Assembly (NCBI GenBank): GCA_024697845.1
Contig: JAILRZ010000055.1
Coordinates: forward strand, 1-41,320
Direction: 5' to 3'
Length of the DNA stretch: 41,320 nucleotides
Source: Eubacterium sp.
GTDB lineage: Bacteria > Bacillota > Clostridia > Lachnospirales > Lachnospiraceae
Positions 17,973 to 26,070 of this stretch are shown in pieces (position 1 is the stretch's first letter; each line of letters opens with the position of its first letter). Made by a program: the position numbers and the translations under genes. Below the pieces are notes generated by a model. It made no database searches. It was not told the origin of the DNA and saw only the letters and a program-made list of their open reading frames with translations.

Positions 17973-18407
17973 ATGAGTAAAGTAAGTATTGTATTTTGGA
18001 GTGGAACTGGAAATACTGCAATGATGGCAAATGCAATTGCAGAAGGTGTCACAGCAGCTGGCGGAGAAGCAGTAGTTCTTCCGGTAAGTGAAGCTAATGT
18101 TGGTGATTTGAAAAATGAAAAAGCTTTTGCATTGGGCTGTCCTTCTATGGGTAGCGAAGTGTTAGAAGAAATGGAAATGGAACCATTTATGGAAGCATTA
18201 GAAGATGGCATTGCTGGAAAGCAGATTGTGCTCTTTGGATCCTATGGATGGGGAAATCAGGAATGGATGCGTGATTGGGAAAGTCGTATTACAGAAGCCG
18301 GGGCAACAGTAGTAGATGGTGAAGGAATCACGGCAAATTATGTTCCGGGAGAGGATACATTAGAAGCATTGAAGGATGCGGGACGATCATTGGTTTCGCT
18401 AGTTTAA
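17973..18407 (+). CDS. Short-chain flavodoxin
   Basis: I start it at ATG 17973 behind AAAGGAAG, giving 144 residues. The track start at 17919 adds an unrelated N-terminus. The FMN phosphate loop is WSGTGNTAMMA at the N-terminus, and the 50s/90s isoalloxazine loops are in LGCPSMGSE and GSYGWGNQEW. It carries low-potential electrons in place of ferredoxin, often under iron limitation. It is a plausible but unproven donor for the NifH-like protein encoded 16.6 kb downstream, since NifF flavodoxins do this for nitrogenase. Confidence 0.93.
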   Translation: MSKVSIVFWSGTGNTAMMANAIAEGVTAAGGEAVVLPVSEANVGDLKNEKAFALGCPSMGSEVLEEMEMEPFMEALEDGIAGKQIVLFGSYGWGNQEWMRDWESRITEAGATVVDGEGITANYVPGEDTLEALKDAGRSLVSLV

Positions 18408-18428
18408 TATTTTTTTATAAGCCAAAAG

Positions 18429-18478
18429 GAGACTTTAAAAGTCTCGAAGGGTTCCAATCCATGTGAACCGACTTTTTT
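18429..18478 (+). promoter_or_regulatory. Two mutually exclusive hairpins ending in a T run (attenuator-like)
   Basis: Stem 1 is GAGACTT / AAGTCTC (18429-18445). Stem 2 pairs AAAAGTC (18437-18443) with GACTTTT (18470-18476), enclosing GGTTC/GAACC, and ends in TTTTTT. The AAGTC segment belongs to both, so only one can form. The second has terminator shape. I cannot match it to a riboswitch class. It could simply be a flavodoxin terminator. Confidence 0.5.
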
Positions 18479-18483
18479 ATAGA

Positions 18484-18518
18484 AAGGTAATTCCAGATAG
18501 TGGAGTTACCTTTTTTTT
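18484..18518 (+). terminator. Rho-independent terminator
   Basis: The stem AAGGTAATTCC / GGAGTTACCTT is followed by eight T residues. It is the second terminator in tandem after the flavodoxin gene. Confidence 0.88.
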
Positions 18519-18551
18519 CATTCTTTTAGGCCTTAAATTCAATGAAAAATG

Positions 18552-18580
18552 TTGACAGAAAAGAAGTAAAATGATATTTA
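18552..18580 (+). promoter_or_regulatory. Possible promoter for the first cysteine synthase gene
   Basis: A perfect TTGACA (18552-18557) is followed after 17 bp by a poor -10 (TATTTA). Downstream lie CATAGAACGCCTATATG and CCTATATGAAAAATAGG, overlapping inverted ATAG/CTAT repeats that could be an operator. A weak -10 beside dyads suggests an activated or repressed promoter. Confidence 0.4.
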
Positions 18581-18653
18581 TTTAATTACGACAAATAACA
18601 TAGAACGCCTATATGAAAAATAGGAAAATAAATATATAATGAGGTGATTGATA

Positions 18654-19598
18654 GTGAAAGTGGCACAGAATTTAGCGGAATTGATTGGAAGAACACCACT
18701 ATTAAAAGCAAATAATTTCCTAAAGGAACTTCAGTTGGAAGCAGAGGTTTATTTCAAACTGGAAGATTTTAATCCGGCGGGCTCGGTAAAAGACCGGATT
18801 GCCTATGCAATGATTACAGATGCAGAAGAAAAAGGGTTGATTTGGGAAGGGGCGACAATTATTGAACCGACTTCCGGAAATACAGGTGTGGGACTGGCAT
18901 TTGTGGGAGCCGTAAAAGGATACCGGGTCATTTTAACAATGCCTGAAACTATGAGTATTGAGCGAAGAACTTTGCTGAGTGCATTAGGTGCACGGGTTGT
19001 TTTAACACCAAGAAAAGATGGAATGGCAGGAGCGATTAAAAAAGCAGAAGAATTAAATGCCCAAATTGAGAATAGCATTATTCTGCAACAGTTTGAAAAT
19101 CCTGCAAATGCAAAAGCACATGTGAATACGACAGCAGAAGAAATTTGGGATGACACCGATGGAAAGGTAGACATTTTTGTGGCTGGCGCAGGCACCGGTG
19201 GTACAGTAACCGGCGTGGGACATGGGCTGAAAGCAAAAAAAGAAGATGTCTATGTTGCTGCAGTAGAACCAATGGAATCTCCGGTATTAACAGGTGGTAA
19301 AGCTGGACCACATACTATTCAGGGAATCGGTCCGGGATTTGTACCGAAAGTATTGGATCGAACAATTATAGATGAAGTCATTCAGGTACGAGGAAAGGAA
19401 GCCGTTTGCATGTCAAGATTATTAGGAAGAAGTGAAGGACTTCTGGTAGGCTTTTCTTCCGGTGCAGCAGCGTATGCGGCAGTGCAGTTAGCAAAGCGGC
19501 CTGAAAACAAAGGGAAGACAATTGTAGCCCTGTTACCTGATACGGGAGAACGTTATTTATCTACTTCCTTATATCCATCTCCGGAAGAAACCCTTTAA
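18654..19598 (+). CDS. cysK: Cysteine synthase A-type (O-acetylserine sulfhydrylase)
   Basis: I choose GTG 18654. The track's TTG 18648 directly abuts the ribosome site GAGGTGA. About 314 residues of fold-type II PLP enzyme make cysteine from O-acetylserine and sulfide. The PLP lysine lies in NPAGSVKDR (K46), the substrate loop is TSGNTG, TMSIERRTLL is canonical, the phosphate cradle is GAGTGGTVTG, and GFSSGAA and PDTGERYLST complete the set. It is the more classical of the paralogs here, together with the one at 32277. It stands alone between terminators, about 2 kb before the nitrogenase-like locus. Confidence 0.9.
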   Translation: MKVAQNLAELIGRTPLLKANNFLKELQLEAEVYFKLEDFNPAGSVKDRIAYAMITDAEEKGLIWEGATIIEPTSGNTGVGLAFVGAVKGYRVILTMPETMSIERRTLLSALGARVVLTPRKDGMAGAIKKAEELNAQIENSIILQQFENPANAKAHVNTTAEEIWDDTDGKVDIFVAGAGTGGTVTGVGHGLKAKKEDVYVAAVEPMESPVLTGGKAGPHTIQGIGPGFVPKVLDRTIIDEVIQVRGKEAVCMSRLLGRSEGLLVGFSSGAAAYAAVQLAKRPENKGKTIVALLPDTGERYLSTSLYPSPEETL

Positions 19599-19610
19599 AC
19601 GAAAAGGGGG

Positions 19611-19638
19611 TTGTCCTATTGCTGGGATGTGCTACAAT
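19611..19638 (+). promoter_or_regulatory. Sigma-A promoter for tcdA
   Basis: TTGTCC (19611-19616), a 16-bp spacer, and TACAAT (19633-19638), 50 nt before the ATG. Confidence 0.7.
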
Positions 19639-19687
19639 ATTGACTGAGCAATGAAATGTTTAAGATAAAAATTATTGGGAGATAATT

Positions 19688-20440
19688 ATGCAAAATCAAT
19701 TTTCAAGAACACAGTTGTTGTTAGGGAAGAAAAATATGGATCTATTGGCTGGTGCCAGAGTCGCAGTTTTTGGTATTGGCGGTGTTGGAGGATATACTGT
19801 AGAGGCATTGGCTCGAAGCGGAGTAGGTACATTGGATTTAATTGATGATGATCAGGTGTGTCTTACAAATATTAATCGTCAGATTATTGCCACAATGGAT
19901 ACGGTAGGAAGGCATAAGGTAGATGTGGCGAAAGAGAGAGTTTTATCTATTAATCCGAAGGCTACAGTTAATACTTATCGCACATTTTATCTACCTGAAA
20001 CGGCAGAACAGTTTGATTTTTCCCAATATGATTATGTGGTGGATGCGATTGATACAGTAACCGGAAAAATTCAGTTGGTGATGGCTGCTCAGGAGGCAGG
20101 GGTTCCGATTATCAGCTCTATGGGAGCAGGAAATAAAGTGGATCCGACTGCTTTTGAAGTGGCAGATATTTATAAAACCTCAGTTTGTCCATTGGCAAAA
20201 GTTATGCGCCGGGAACTGAAAAAGCGTGGAGTGAAAAAATTGAAGGTTGTTTATTCTAAAGAAAAATCATTGACGCCAATTGATGATGATACAATCAGTT
20301 GTCGTTCGAATTGTGTATGCCCTCCCGGAGCAGAAAAGAAATGTCTGCAACGCAGACAAATTCCGGGAAGTATTTCTTTTGTTCCGTCAGTAGTCGGTTT
20401 AATCATTGGAGGAGAAGTTATCAAGGACTTAATCAAATAG
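19688..20440 (+). CDS. tcdA: tRNA threonylcarbamoyladenosine dehydratase (TcdA/YgdL, ThiF/E1-like fold)
   Basis: TcdA uses ATP to cyclise t6A37 to ct6A37 in tRNAs reading ANN codons. The 250-residue protein shows the E1-like nucleotide motif VAVFGIGGVGGYTVEALARSG, the acidic DLIDDDQVCLTNINRQ, and the family end with cysteines in CRSNCVCPPGAEKKC. In many bacteria the E1 partner CsdE/CsdA supplies sulfur-related support, but neither is seen here. A monocistronic unit is supported by a promoter and terminator on either side. Confidence 0.92.
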   Translation: MQNQFSRTQLLLGKKNMDLLAGARVAVFGIGGVGGYTVEALARSGVGTLDLIDDDQVCLTNINRQIIATMDTVGRHKVDVAKERVLSINPKATVNTYRTFYLPETAEQFDFSQYDYVVDAIDTVTGKIQLVMAAQEAGVPIISSMGAGNKVDPTAFEVADIYKTSVCPLAKVMRRELKKRGVKKLKVVYSKEKSLTPIDDDTISCRSNCVCPPGAEKKCLQRRQIPGSISFVPSVVGLIIGGEVIKDLIK

Positions 20441-20472
20441 AACGAAGATGCAATTAGTATCGGTATGATGAA

Positions 20473-20504
20473 AAGAAATTCCATAATAATGGAGTTTCTT
20501 TTTT
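20473..20504 (+). terminator. Rho-independent terminator after tcdA
   Basis: The stem AAGAAATTCC / GGAGTTTCTT has an 8-nt loop and ends in TTTTTTG. The 170 nt that follow, up to the LysR gene, hold the presumed regulated promoter region: TATAAT at 20570-20575 without a good -35, a CCTATAGG palindrome near 20600, and GACAC/GTGTC flanks. Confidence 0.82.
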
Positions 20505-20673
20505 GTTTACACGAGGAGGAAAATGCAGAAATCTGAATTTTCCGCGAAAATATCTAGACTTTATCAATATATAATGTTATAACAGAAAAAGACACACTAA
20601 CCCTATAGGAATGATATGAATTAGAACGTCAAATATTCAGGAGTGTCAAATTCTATAGAAAGAGAACGAAAAT

Positions 20674-21579
20674 ATGACCATTTTACAGCTTAAATATGTG
20701 ATTACGATTGCAAGTTCAACGTCCATCCGGGAAGCTGCAGGGAAACTTTTTGTTTCACAACCTGCACTTTCCTCAACAATTCGAGAACTGGAAGAAGAGT
20801 TGGGAATCAAATTATTTAAAAGAAATAATAAAGGAATTTCTCTTACTGAACAGGGAAGTGAATTTTTAGTTTATGCCAAGCAGGCGGTAAGCCAATATGA
20901 ATTAATTGAAGATCGTTATATCCAGAAAGAGGGAGAAAAGAAACACTTTTCTGTTTCAATGCAGCATTATGTTTTTGCAGTACATGCATTTGTACAAACG
21001 GTAAAAAAATGTGATGCCGGAAAATATATTTATTCGGTTCATGAAACACGAACTGCAGAAGTGCTTACGAATGTGAGAGATATCAAAAGCGAGATAGGGG
21101 TAATCTCTTATTCAAAGAGCAATGAAAAAATTATGAGAAAACTGTTTCGAGAATATCAGTTGGAGTTTCATCCTTTAATGGTTCGCGAGACATTTGCATA
21201 TGTCTGGAAAGGACATCCGCTTGCAGAAAAAAAGGAAATATCTCTGGAGGAATTAAAAGACTATCCGTGTGTCAGTTTTGATCAAAGTAGTGACAACGAT
21301 TTTTATCTGTCTGAGGAAGCTTTGGGGGATTATGAATTTGATAAACTGATTAAGTCAAATGACCGTGCCACTTCGGCAGAAATGATGGCAGTACTAAATG
21401 GCTATTCCATCGGGACGGGAATCATGACAGATAGTGTTACTTTAAAGGATGAATTTGTGTCCGTAAAATTAAAAGAAGAAGATCCATTGACAATCGGGTA
21501 TATTATCCGAAAAAACCATAAGTTAAGTGAATTTGGAGATACATATATCGAAGAACTGAAAAAATATCAGGATCAATAG
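20674..21579 (+). CDS. LysR-family transcriptional regulator 1 of the nitrogenase-like locus
   Basis: This 301-residue LysR regulator has the N-terminal winged helix (LQLKYVITIASSTSIREAAGKLFVSQPALSSTIRELEEELG). An effector-binding domain of two alpha/beta lobes follows from about 90. It is clearly paralogous to the regulator at 39890: shared FSVSxQHYxFAVxAFV, SEIG and RATxxxxxxxLxGY. It starts an operon with the first NifD/NifK-like pair, 11 nt upstream of the D gene, which is unusual because LysR genes are often divergent from their targets. Its ligand is probably a sulfur or amino-acid metabolite (inference). Confidence 0.92.
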   Translation: MTILQLKYVITIASSTSIREAAGKLFVSQPALSSTIRELEEELGIKLFKRNNKGISLTEQGSEFLVYAKQAVSQYELIEDRYIQKEGEKKHFSVSMQHYVFAVHAFVQTVKKCDAGKYIYSVHETRTAEVLTNVRDIKSEIGVISYSKSNEKIMRKLFREYQLEFHPLMVRETFAYVWKGHPLAEKKEISLEELKDYPCVSFDQSSDNDFYLSEEALGDYEFDKLIKSNDRATSAEMMAVLNGYSIGTGIMTDSVTLKDEFVSVKLKEEDPLTIGYIIRKNHKLSEFGDTYIEELKKYQDQ

Positions 21580-21590
21580 GAGGAGCAACT

Positions 21591-23036
21591 ATGGCAGGAG
21601 TACAGTATTCTGGCGTGCGGGAAAGCAGGCCGGGACGATTTAATGATTTAGGAACTACAGGAAAGGAAGCGGAAGAACAGTTTCGAAAAGGATGTCTAAA
21701 GAGGGCAGACAGAAGTTTTGCACAGGGACTTCAGTGTCAGCAGATTAATAGTATGGCAGCTTTAATGTCATTGGAAGATTCGGTTTTTATCTCCCATTCT
21801 CCACAGGGATGTGTGGGCTGTGCCATTATGGCTGTTGACATGTATCGTGTTGGCCAGATTCATCGCGGAATTAAGCACGTGAAAAATCCACGATTATTTG
21901 TCACGAACATTGACCAGAAAAGTGTGGTGTTTGGTGGCGAACAGAAACTGAGAGATACCGTAAAGAAGGCAGTGGACCGATATCATCCAAAGCTGGCATT
22001 TATTTACGCTTCTTGTGCTTCAGGAATTATCGGGGATGATATTGATGCTATAGCAGCAGATTTACAGATGGAATATCCGGATACGGTTTTGGTGCCGATT
22101 CATTGTGAAGGATTTAAATCCAAAATATGTGCATCAGGTTTTGATGCGGCATTTATTTCCATTAATAAATATATTCTGAAAAAGGAAAATATTCCAAAGG
22201 AAAAAGGGTTGGTAAATCTTTTTGCACCAACAACGGTAAGCTTCGCAGATCAGAAAGAAATGGAGCGAATGCTGAATCAGTTAGGGGTTCAGGTAAACTA
22301 TATTCCGTTTTATAGTTCGCTGGAAAAAATCAAGAGAATTCCGGCAGCGGAAGCATCCACATCGATATGTAAGGTATTTGCCGATGAATTCATGAAAACA
22401 TTATGGGAGGATTACCAGATTCCGTATTCTCATACTGTGATGCCAATTGGAATCCGAAATACAGACAAATGGTATCGGGGAATTGCAAAAGTTCTTGGAA
22501 AAGAAAAAGAAGTAGAAGAAATCATTGCAAAAGAGCATGAACGAATTGAACCTCTGGTTGCAGCATTAAGGGAAAGACTTCAAGGAACAAGAGTATTTAT
22601 CTGTGGTGGAACGGGACGTTCCTTTGCAGCCGCAGCATTGATTGATGATTTTGGAATGGAACTGGTAGGTCTCGAAACACCAACCTATGATGAAGATGCC
22701 CAAGTGGATATTGAATATCTCAATGGGATTCATAAAGATTATGTGGTGGATATTGCGAATATGCAACCGTTCGAACAGGTAAATCTGGTAAACAAACTGA
22801 AGCCGGATGCATTTATTGGAGTGCCGGAGTGGGCTGCAAAATTAGGAGTTCCGACGACCCATGTATTGGATGGGAAACGACCAACCATGGGCTATGACGG
22901 ATTGTTGTTTTTAGGAAATAAAATTGCGGATCAGTTACAAAATCCAGGATTTAACAAGAAATTGGCAAAGCATGTGAAATTGCCATACAGAGATTCCTGG
23001 TATGAAGAAGATGCATTTAAATATATTCAAGAATAG
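21591..23036 (+). CDS. Nitrogenase-like alpha subunit (NifD/MarD-like), copy 1
   Basis: This 481-residue protein belongs to the nitrogenase component 1 family. The three alpha-side P-cluster cysteines align at C49 (GLQCQQ), C74 (HSPQGC) and C142 (SCASGIIGDD). Cofactor ligands of FeMo-nitrogenase also have equivalents: C260 (STSIC, for Azotobacter C275) and H424 (TTHVLDGKRPTMGYDG, for H442). Residues needed for N2 reduction do not match: H195 is F184, Q191 is C180 and R96 is V82 in my hand alignment. So it likely holds a NifB-type 8Fe cofactor but acts on another substrate, possibly a C-S bond as in methylthio-alkane reductase. It lies between LysR 1 and the beta subunit. RBS is AGGAGG. Confidence 0.88.
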   Translation: MAGVQYSGVRESRPGRFNDLGTTGKEAEEQFRKGCLKRADRSFAQGLQCQQINSMAALMSLEDSVFISHSPQGCVGCAIMAVDMYRVGQIHRGIKHVKNPRLFVTNIDQKSVVFGGEQKLRDTVKKAVDRYHPKLAFIYASCASGIIGDDIDAIAADLQMEYPDTVLVPIHCEGFKSKICASGFDAAFISINKYILKKENIPKEKGLVNLFAPTTVSFADQKEMERMLNQLGVQVNYIPFYSSLEKIKRIPAAEASTSICKVFADEFMKTLWEDYQIPYSHTVMPIGIRNTDKWYRGIAKVLGKEKEVEEIIAKEHERIEPLVAALRERLQGTRVFICGGTGRSFAAAALIDDFGMELVGLETPTYDEDAQVDIEYLNGIHKDYVVDIANMQPFEQVNLVNKLKPDAFIGVPEWAAKLGVPTTHVLDGKRPTMGYDGLLFLGNKIADQLQNPGFNKKLAKHVKLPYRDSWYEEDAFKYIQE

Positions 23037-23087
23037 AAAACGAATAAAAAATTTCAAAATTTGAAGAAGAAAGGATGGAAGATAGAG

Positions 23088-24377
23088 ATGTCACAGATTA
23101 TGGAAAATCCAAAGGGTGGTTGCGTATTGGCAGGCATTAATTCGGTATTAGGTGCTATTGACAAAGTATGTCCCATTTATCATTCAGGACCGGGATGCTG
23201 TATGCAGACCACAGCAGCGGACCAGGGACAATCAGGACACAAGAGTTCTTGTTTTGTAAGCAGTGTATCTATGCCCTCCAGCAATATGCTTGAAAAAGAA
23301 GTTGTATTTGGTGGAACAGATAAACTTAGAACAACAATTCAGGGAGCGATTGATATTATTGATGCAGAAGCGTATTTTGTATTGACCGGGTGTACGGCAG
23401 GTATTATTGGGGATGATATTGTCAGTGTAACAGAGGAGTTTAATAACAAAGGACATCATGTTTATCCAATTGAAACACCGGGATTTGCAGGAGATAGTAA
23501 TCTGGGATATGAAGTCGTGTGGAATACCATGATTGATCAAGTGATTGAAAAGGATGTACCAAAGGATGAAAAGCTTGTTAATATTTTCGGAATTGTTCCA
23601 TATCATGACCCGTTCTGGAGTGGAACCTTGGAGGAAATCGACAGGATTCTTTCCCAATTGGGATTAAAGGTAAATACATTTTTCACAAAACATCAGGGAA
23701 TGGAGACGATTCGAAAATGTTCCGGAGCTGCATTAAATATTATAGTTAATCCATGGCTGTTTCAAGGGCCGGCTAAGAAATTTGAAAAGAAATTTGGTGT
23801 TCCAAGTCTTCGCATTCCGGGACTATTTACCGGTGCAACGGATACAACGAAATTTGTCAGGGCAGTGGGTGAAGCTTTAGACCTGGATCAGAAATTGATA
23901 GAGAGTGTGATTGATTCCGAGGAAGATTATGTTTATCAGTATTTGGCACAGGCGATTGGCGTTGTGAGTTGGAAGCGATTCGCAGTAGTAGCAGATGCAA
24001 ATAACGCAGTGGGCTTTACAAGATATTTGGCAAATGATTTCAGCTTTACCCCTGTACTGGTGATTGTTTCAGAACCAATTTTCCGAGAGGAAGACAAGGA
24101 GCGGATTATTGCGGAAATACAGGATTTGGAATATGCTGTGCCACCAAAGGTGCTGTTTTTAACAGATCAGTATGAAATTAATCAGGCTATTCGAAATGAA
24201 AAAAAGGAAATAACACTTTTAGTGGGAAGCAGCAATGAGAGAGAGATTGCTCTTGAGAAAGATATACAGTTTATCCTTGGAGCATTTCCGATGAATGAGC
24301 GTTTAGTCTTTAATCGAACCTATGCAGGATACCGGGGAAGTCTCACCTTCACGGAAGATATTTATGATAATAATTAA
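23088..24377 (+). CDS. Nitrogenase-like beta subunit (NifK/MarK-like), copy 1
   Basis: I start it at ATG 23088 behind GGATGGAAG; the track's TTG 23061 adds a lysine-rich tail made by that same leader. This gives about 429 residues. Beta-side P-cluster cysteines are C12 (PKGGCVLAG), C37 (HSGPGC) and C102 (TGCTAGIIGDD), with the same 25-residue spacing as NifK C70-C95. It lacks the ~50-residue N-terminal extension of NifK, as other nitrogenase-like beta subunits do. It is the partner of the alpha subunit 51 nt upstream and ends at a strong terminator. Confidence 0.88.
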   Translation: MSQIMENPKGGCVLAGINSVLGAIDKVCPIYHSGPGCCMQTTAADQGQSGHKSSCFVSSVSMPSSNMLEKEVVFGGTDKLRTTIQGAIDIIDAEAYFVLTGCTAGIIGDDIVSVTEEFNNKGHHVYPIETPGFAGDSNLGYEVVWNTMIDQVIEKDVPKDEKLVNIFGIVPYHDPFWSGTLEEIDRILSQLGLKVNTFFTKHQGMETIRKCSGAALNIIVNPWLFQGPAKKFEKKFGVPSLRIPGLFTGATDTTKFVRAVGEALDLDQKLIESVIDSEEDYVYQYLAQAIGVVSWKRFAVVADANNAVGFTRYLANDFSFTPVLVIVSEPIFREEDKERIIAEIQDLEYAVPPKVLFLTDQYEINQAIRNEKKEITLLVGSSNEREIALEKDIQFILGAFPMNERLVFNRTYAGYRGSLTFTEDIYDNN

Positions 24378-24390
24378 AAATAAAATTTTG

Positions 24391-24417
24391 AAAAGCCGGA
24401 GTAATCCGGCTTTTTTT
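24391..24417 (+). terminator. Rho-independent terminator after the first DK pair
   Basis: The stem AAAAGCCGGA / TCCGGCTTTT with a GTAA loop is followed by T7. The AGGAGG ribosome site of the next gene begins 1-2 nt after the T run. Confidence 0.92.
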
Positions 24418-24429
24418 AGGAGGTAACCA

Positions 24430-24927
24430 ATGGCAATTAATTTTAGTACATCGAAGGAAAATGTTCCTTGGAATGAAGTCGCAGAGATTTTGCGAAATGC
24501 AGGTCTTTCAGATTTGGATAGTAGGATGCAGGAGAAGGTATTTCGAAACAGTTATGCCGTTGTATTTGTATATGATGGTGAAAAGGTGATTGGATGTGGT
24601 CGGGCAATTTCCGACGGAGTTTGTCAGGGCGCTATTTATAATATTGCTTTCAGGGAAGAATATAGACATATGGGGCTTGGGACTCAGCTGATTAAGAGGC
24701 TTCTGGATTTGCTAAAGGGACAAAGCGTAATTCTTTATACCAATCCACCGGGGGTATCTTATTATGAGAGATTTGGATTTAAAAGGGCAAAAACATCTAT
24801 GTGTATTTATGAAGGAAGCGAGGAAAAACTTCAGATGATGCAAGAACATGGATTTTTGTTACCGGAGGGATATCGTTTTGAAGATGAAGGTGTAGAACCT
24901 TTTGAACGTATTCCTGACCGTGATTAG
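24430..24927 (+). CDS. GNAT-family N-acetyltransferase
   Basis: This 165-residue acetyl-CoA-dependent acyltransferase shows core strands VFVYDGEKVIGCGRAI and AIYNIAFREEYRHMGLGTQLIKRLL, where RHMGLG is the acetyl-CoA pyrophosphate loop, and YYERFGFKRA. The substrate is unknown. Its position inside the island suggests acetylation of a thiol, amine or amino-acid intermediate, but any role is inference. Since the terminator sits directly before its ribosome site, it must be read by termination leakage or from a promoter I cannot see. Confidence 0.85.
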   Translation: MAINFSTSKENVPWNEVAEILRNAGLSDLDSRMQEKVFRNSYAVVFVYDGEKVIGCGRAISDGVCQGAIYNIAFREEYRHMGLGTQLIKRLLDLLKGQSVILYTNPPGVSYYERFGFKRAKTSMCIYEGSEEKLQMMQEHGFLLPEGYRFEDEGVEPFERIPDRD

Positions 24928-24955
24928 TGAAAGTAATCGCAGATGATAATTTTTG
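24920..24955 (+). terminator. Weak terminator after the GNAT gene
   Basis: The stem GTGATTA / TAATCGC (7 bp, one wobble) overlaps the GNAT stop and is followed by AGATGATAATTTTT. The tail matches that of the stronger hairpin at 32165 (CAGAYGATAATTTTT). Confidence 0.45.
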
Positions 24956-24965
24956 TGAACTAACA

Positions 24966-25016
24966 CCTTTTGCTCAGATGGTGCTACTATCTGTTTATGA
25001 AATTTCTGAGCAAAGG
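24966..25016 (+). promoter_or_regulatory. Long inverted repeat spanning the promoter/leader of the CysK2 operon
   Basis: CCTTTTGCTCAGA (24966-24978) faces TCTGAGCAAAGG (25005-25016), with 10 perfect pairs (TTTGCTCAGA/TCTGAGCAAA) extended across one bulge. A possible -10 (TACTAT, 24985-24990) lies in the loop, and the GGGAGG ribosome site begins in the right arm. Either a regulator operator or an mRNA hairpin that hides the ribosome site would fit. Confidence 0.55.
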
Positions 25017-25027
25017 GAGGGAAAGAA

Positions 25028-26044
25028 ATGGCAAAGATTTACAATTCAGTAACTGAGCTTGTTGGACATACACCGCTGGTTGAATTTAAAAGATTAGCAA
25101 AAGAATTAGGGTTAAAAGGAAGAGTTGTTGGAAAACTTGAGTACTTCAATCCGGCAGGATCTCACAAGGATCGTATCGCACTGGAAATTATTGAACAGGC
25201 AGAAGCGAGAGGAGAAATCAGTCCTGATAAAACAACATTAGTAGAATTTACAAGTGGAAACACAGGAATCGCTCTTGCAGCATTTGCAGCAGCAAAGGGT
25301 TATCCGTTTAGGATAGGAATTCAACCGGGAGTTTCCGTTGAACGATTAAAACTGATTGAAGCATACAATGCTGAAATTATTTCTGTGGAACCGGAACTTT
25401 TAGCTCCTGTGTACGAAAAAGGAATTGAGGCATTTGGACCGATTGTTGAAAAATTCGTAGAGGAGACACCAAACGGATATGCCACACTTCAGTTATCAAA
25501 TCCGGACAATGTAAATGCACATTATAAACATACCGGTCCTGAAATCTGGGAGGATACAGACGGAAATGTAGATGTATTTATAGGGGGAGTTGGTACCGGT
25601 GGTTCCACACACGGGGTAAGTAAATATCTTAAGGAACAAAATCAGGAAATCAAGACCATTGTCGTTCAGCCAGATCCAAAATCTGTTGAAAACTCAGCAG
25701 TAGAAGGAGCTACAGACGGAGGCTTCCATGGAATTCATCAGGTTCGTGATGAAAACGGACTGACCGCAATGACTCCGGATAACTTCAATGAAAATGTCAT
25801 TGATGAATATGAATATATCACTTATGCAGAAACTTTAAAAGCAATTCATCTTCTTGCAAAGTATGAAGGAATTTTTGTTGGTGCATCCGCAGGAGCTTCT
25901 CTGGCAATTGCGATTAAGGAAGCACGCAAGGAAGAAAATACAGGAAAGATTATCGTTCCACTTCTTCCGGATAATGGAGAACGTTATCTTTCAGAAGATA
26001 TTCAGAAAGTTAACCATGAGCTTGAAGACGGAGTTGAATTATAG
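25028..26044 (+). CDS. Divergent cysteine-synthase-family PLP enzyme (copy 2)
   Basis: This 338-residue fold-type II enzyme has the PLP lysine in NPAGSHKDR (K47), TSGNTG and GVGTGGSTHG, and PDNGERYLS near the end. It departs from true CysK where the substrate sits: the TMSxERR loop is GVSVERL, the following G-x-GM helix is replaced by an insert (ELLAPVYEKGIEAFGPIVEKF), and the late serine motif is GASAGAS. So it probably joins a different nucleophile or acceptor than sulfide plus O-acetylserine, or works in reverse as a lyase. It leads a dense operon with the desulfhydrase and ABC genes. RBS is GGGAGGGAAAG. Confidence 0.87.
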   Translation: MAKIYNSVTELVGHTPLVEFKRLAKELGLKGRVVGKLEYFNPAGSHKDRIALEIIEQAEARGEISPDKTTLVEFTSGNTGIALAAFAAAKGYPFRIGIQPGVSVERLKLIEAYNAEIISVEPELLAPVYEKGIEAFGPIVEKFVEETPNGYATLQLSNPDNVNAHYKHTGPEIWEDTDGNVDVFIGGVGTGGSTHGVSKYLKEQNQEIKTIVVQPDPKSVENSAVEGATDGGFHGIHQVRDENGLTAMTPDNFNENVIDEYEYITYAETLKAIHLLAKYEGIFVGASAGASLAIAIKEARKEENTGKIIVPLLPDNGERYLSEDIQKVNHELEDGVEL

Positions 26045-26070
26045 AATCGATATCATTTAGGAGAATATTC

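Noticed and set aside
18421-18478. T-box, SAM riboswitch or second tRNA between the flavodoxin and cysteine synthase genes
   Set aside because: GGTTCCAATCC recalls a T-arm, but there is no acceptor stem or anticodon arm, no T-box AGGGTGGNACCGCG sequence, and no riboswitch core that I recognise.
18648-18656. TTG 18648 as start of the first cysteine synthase
   Set aside because: It directly abuts the ribosome site GAGGTGA. GTG 18654 has proper spacing and matches the usual N-terminus.
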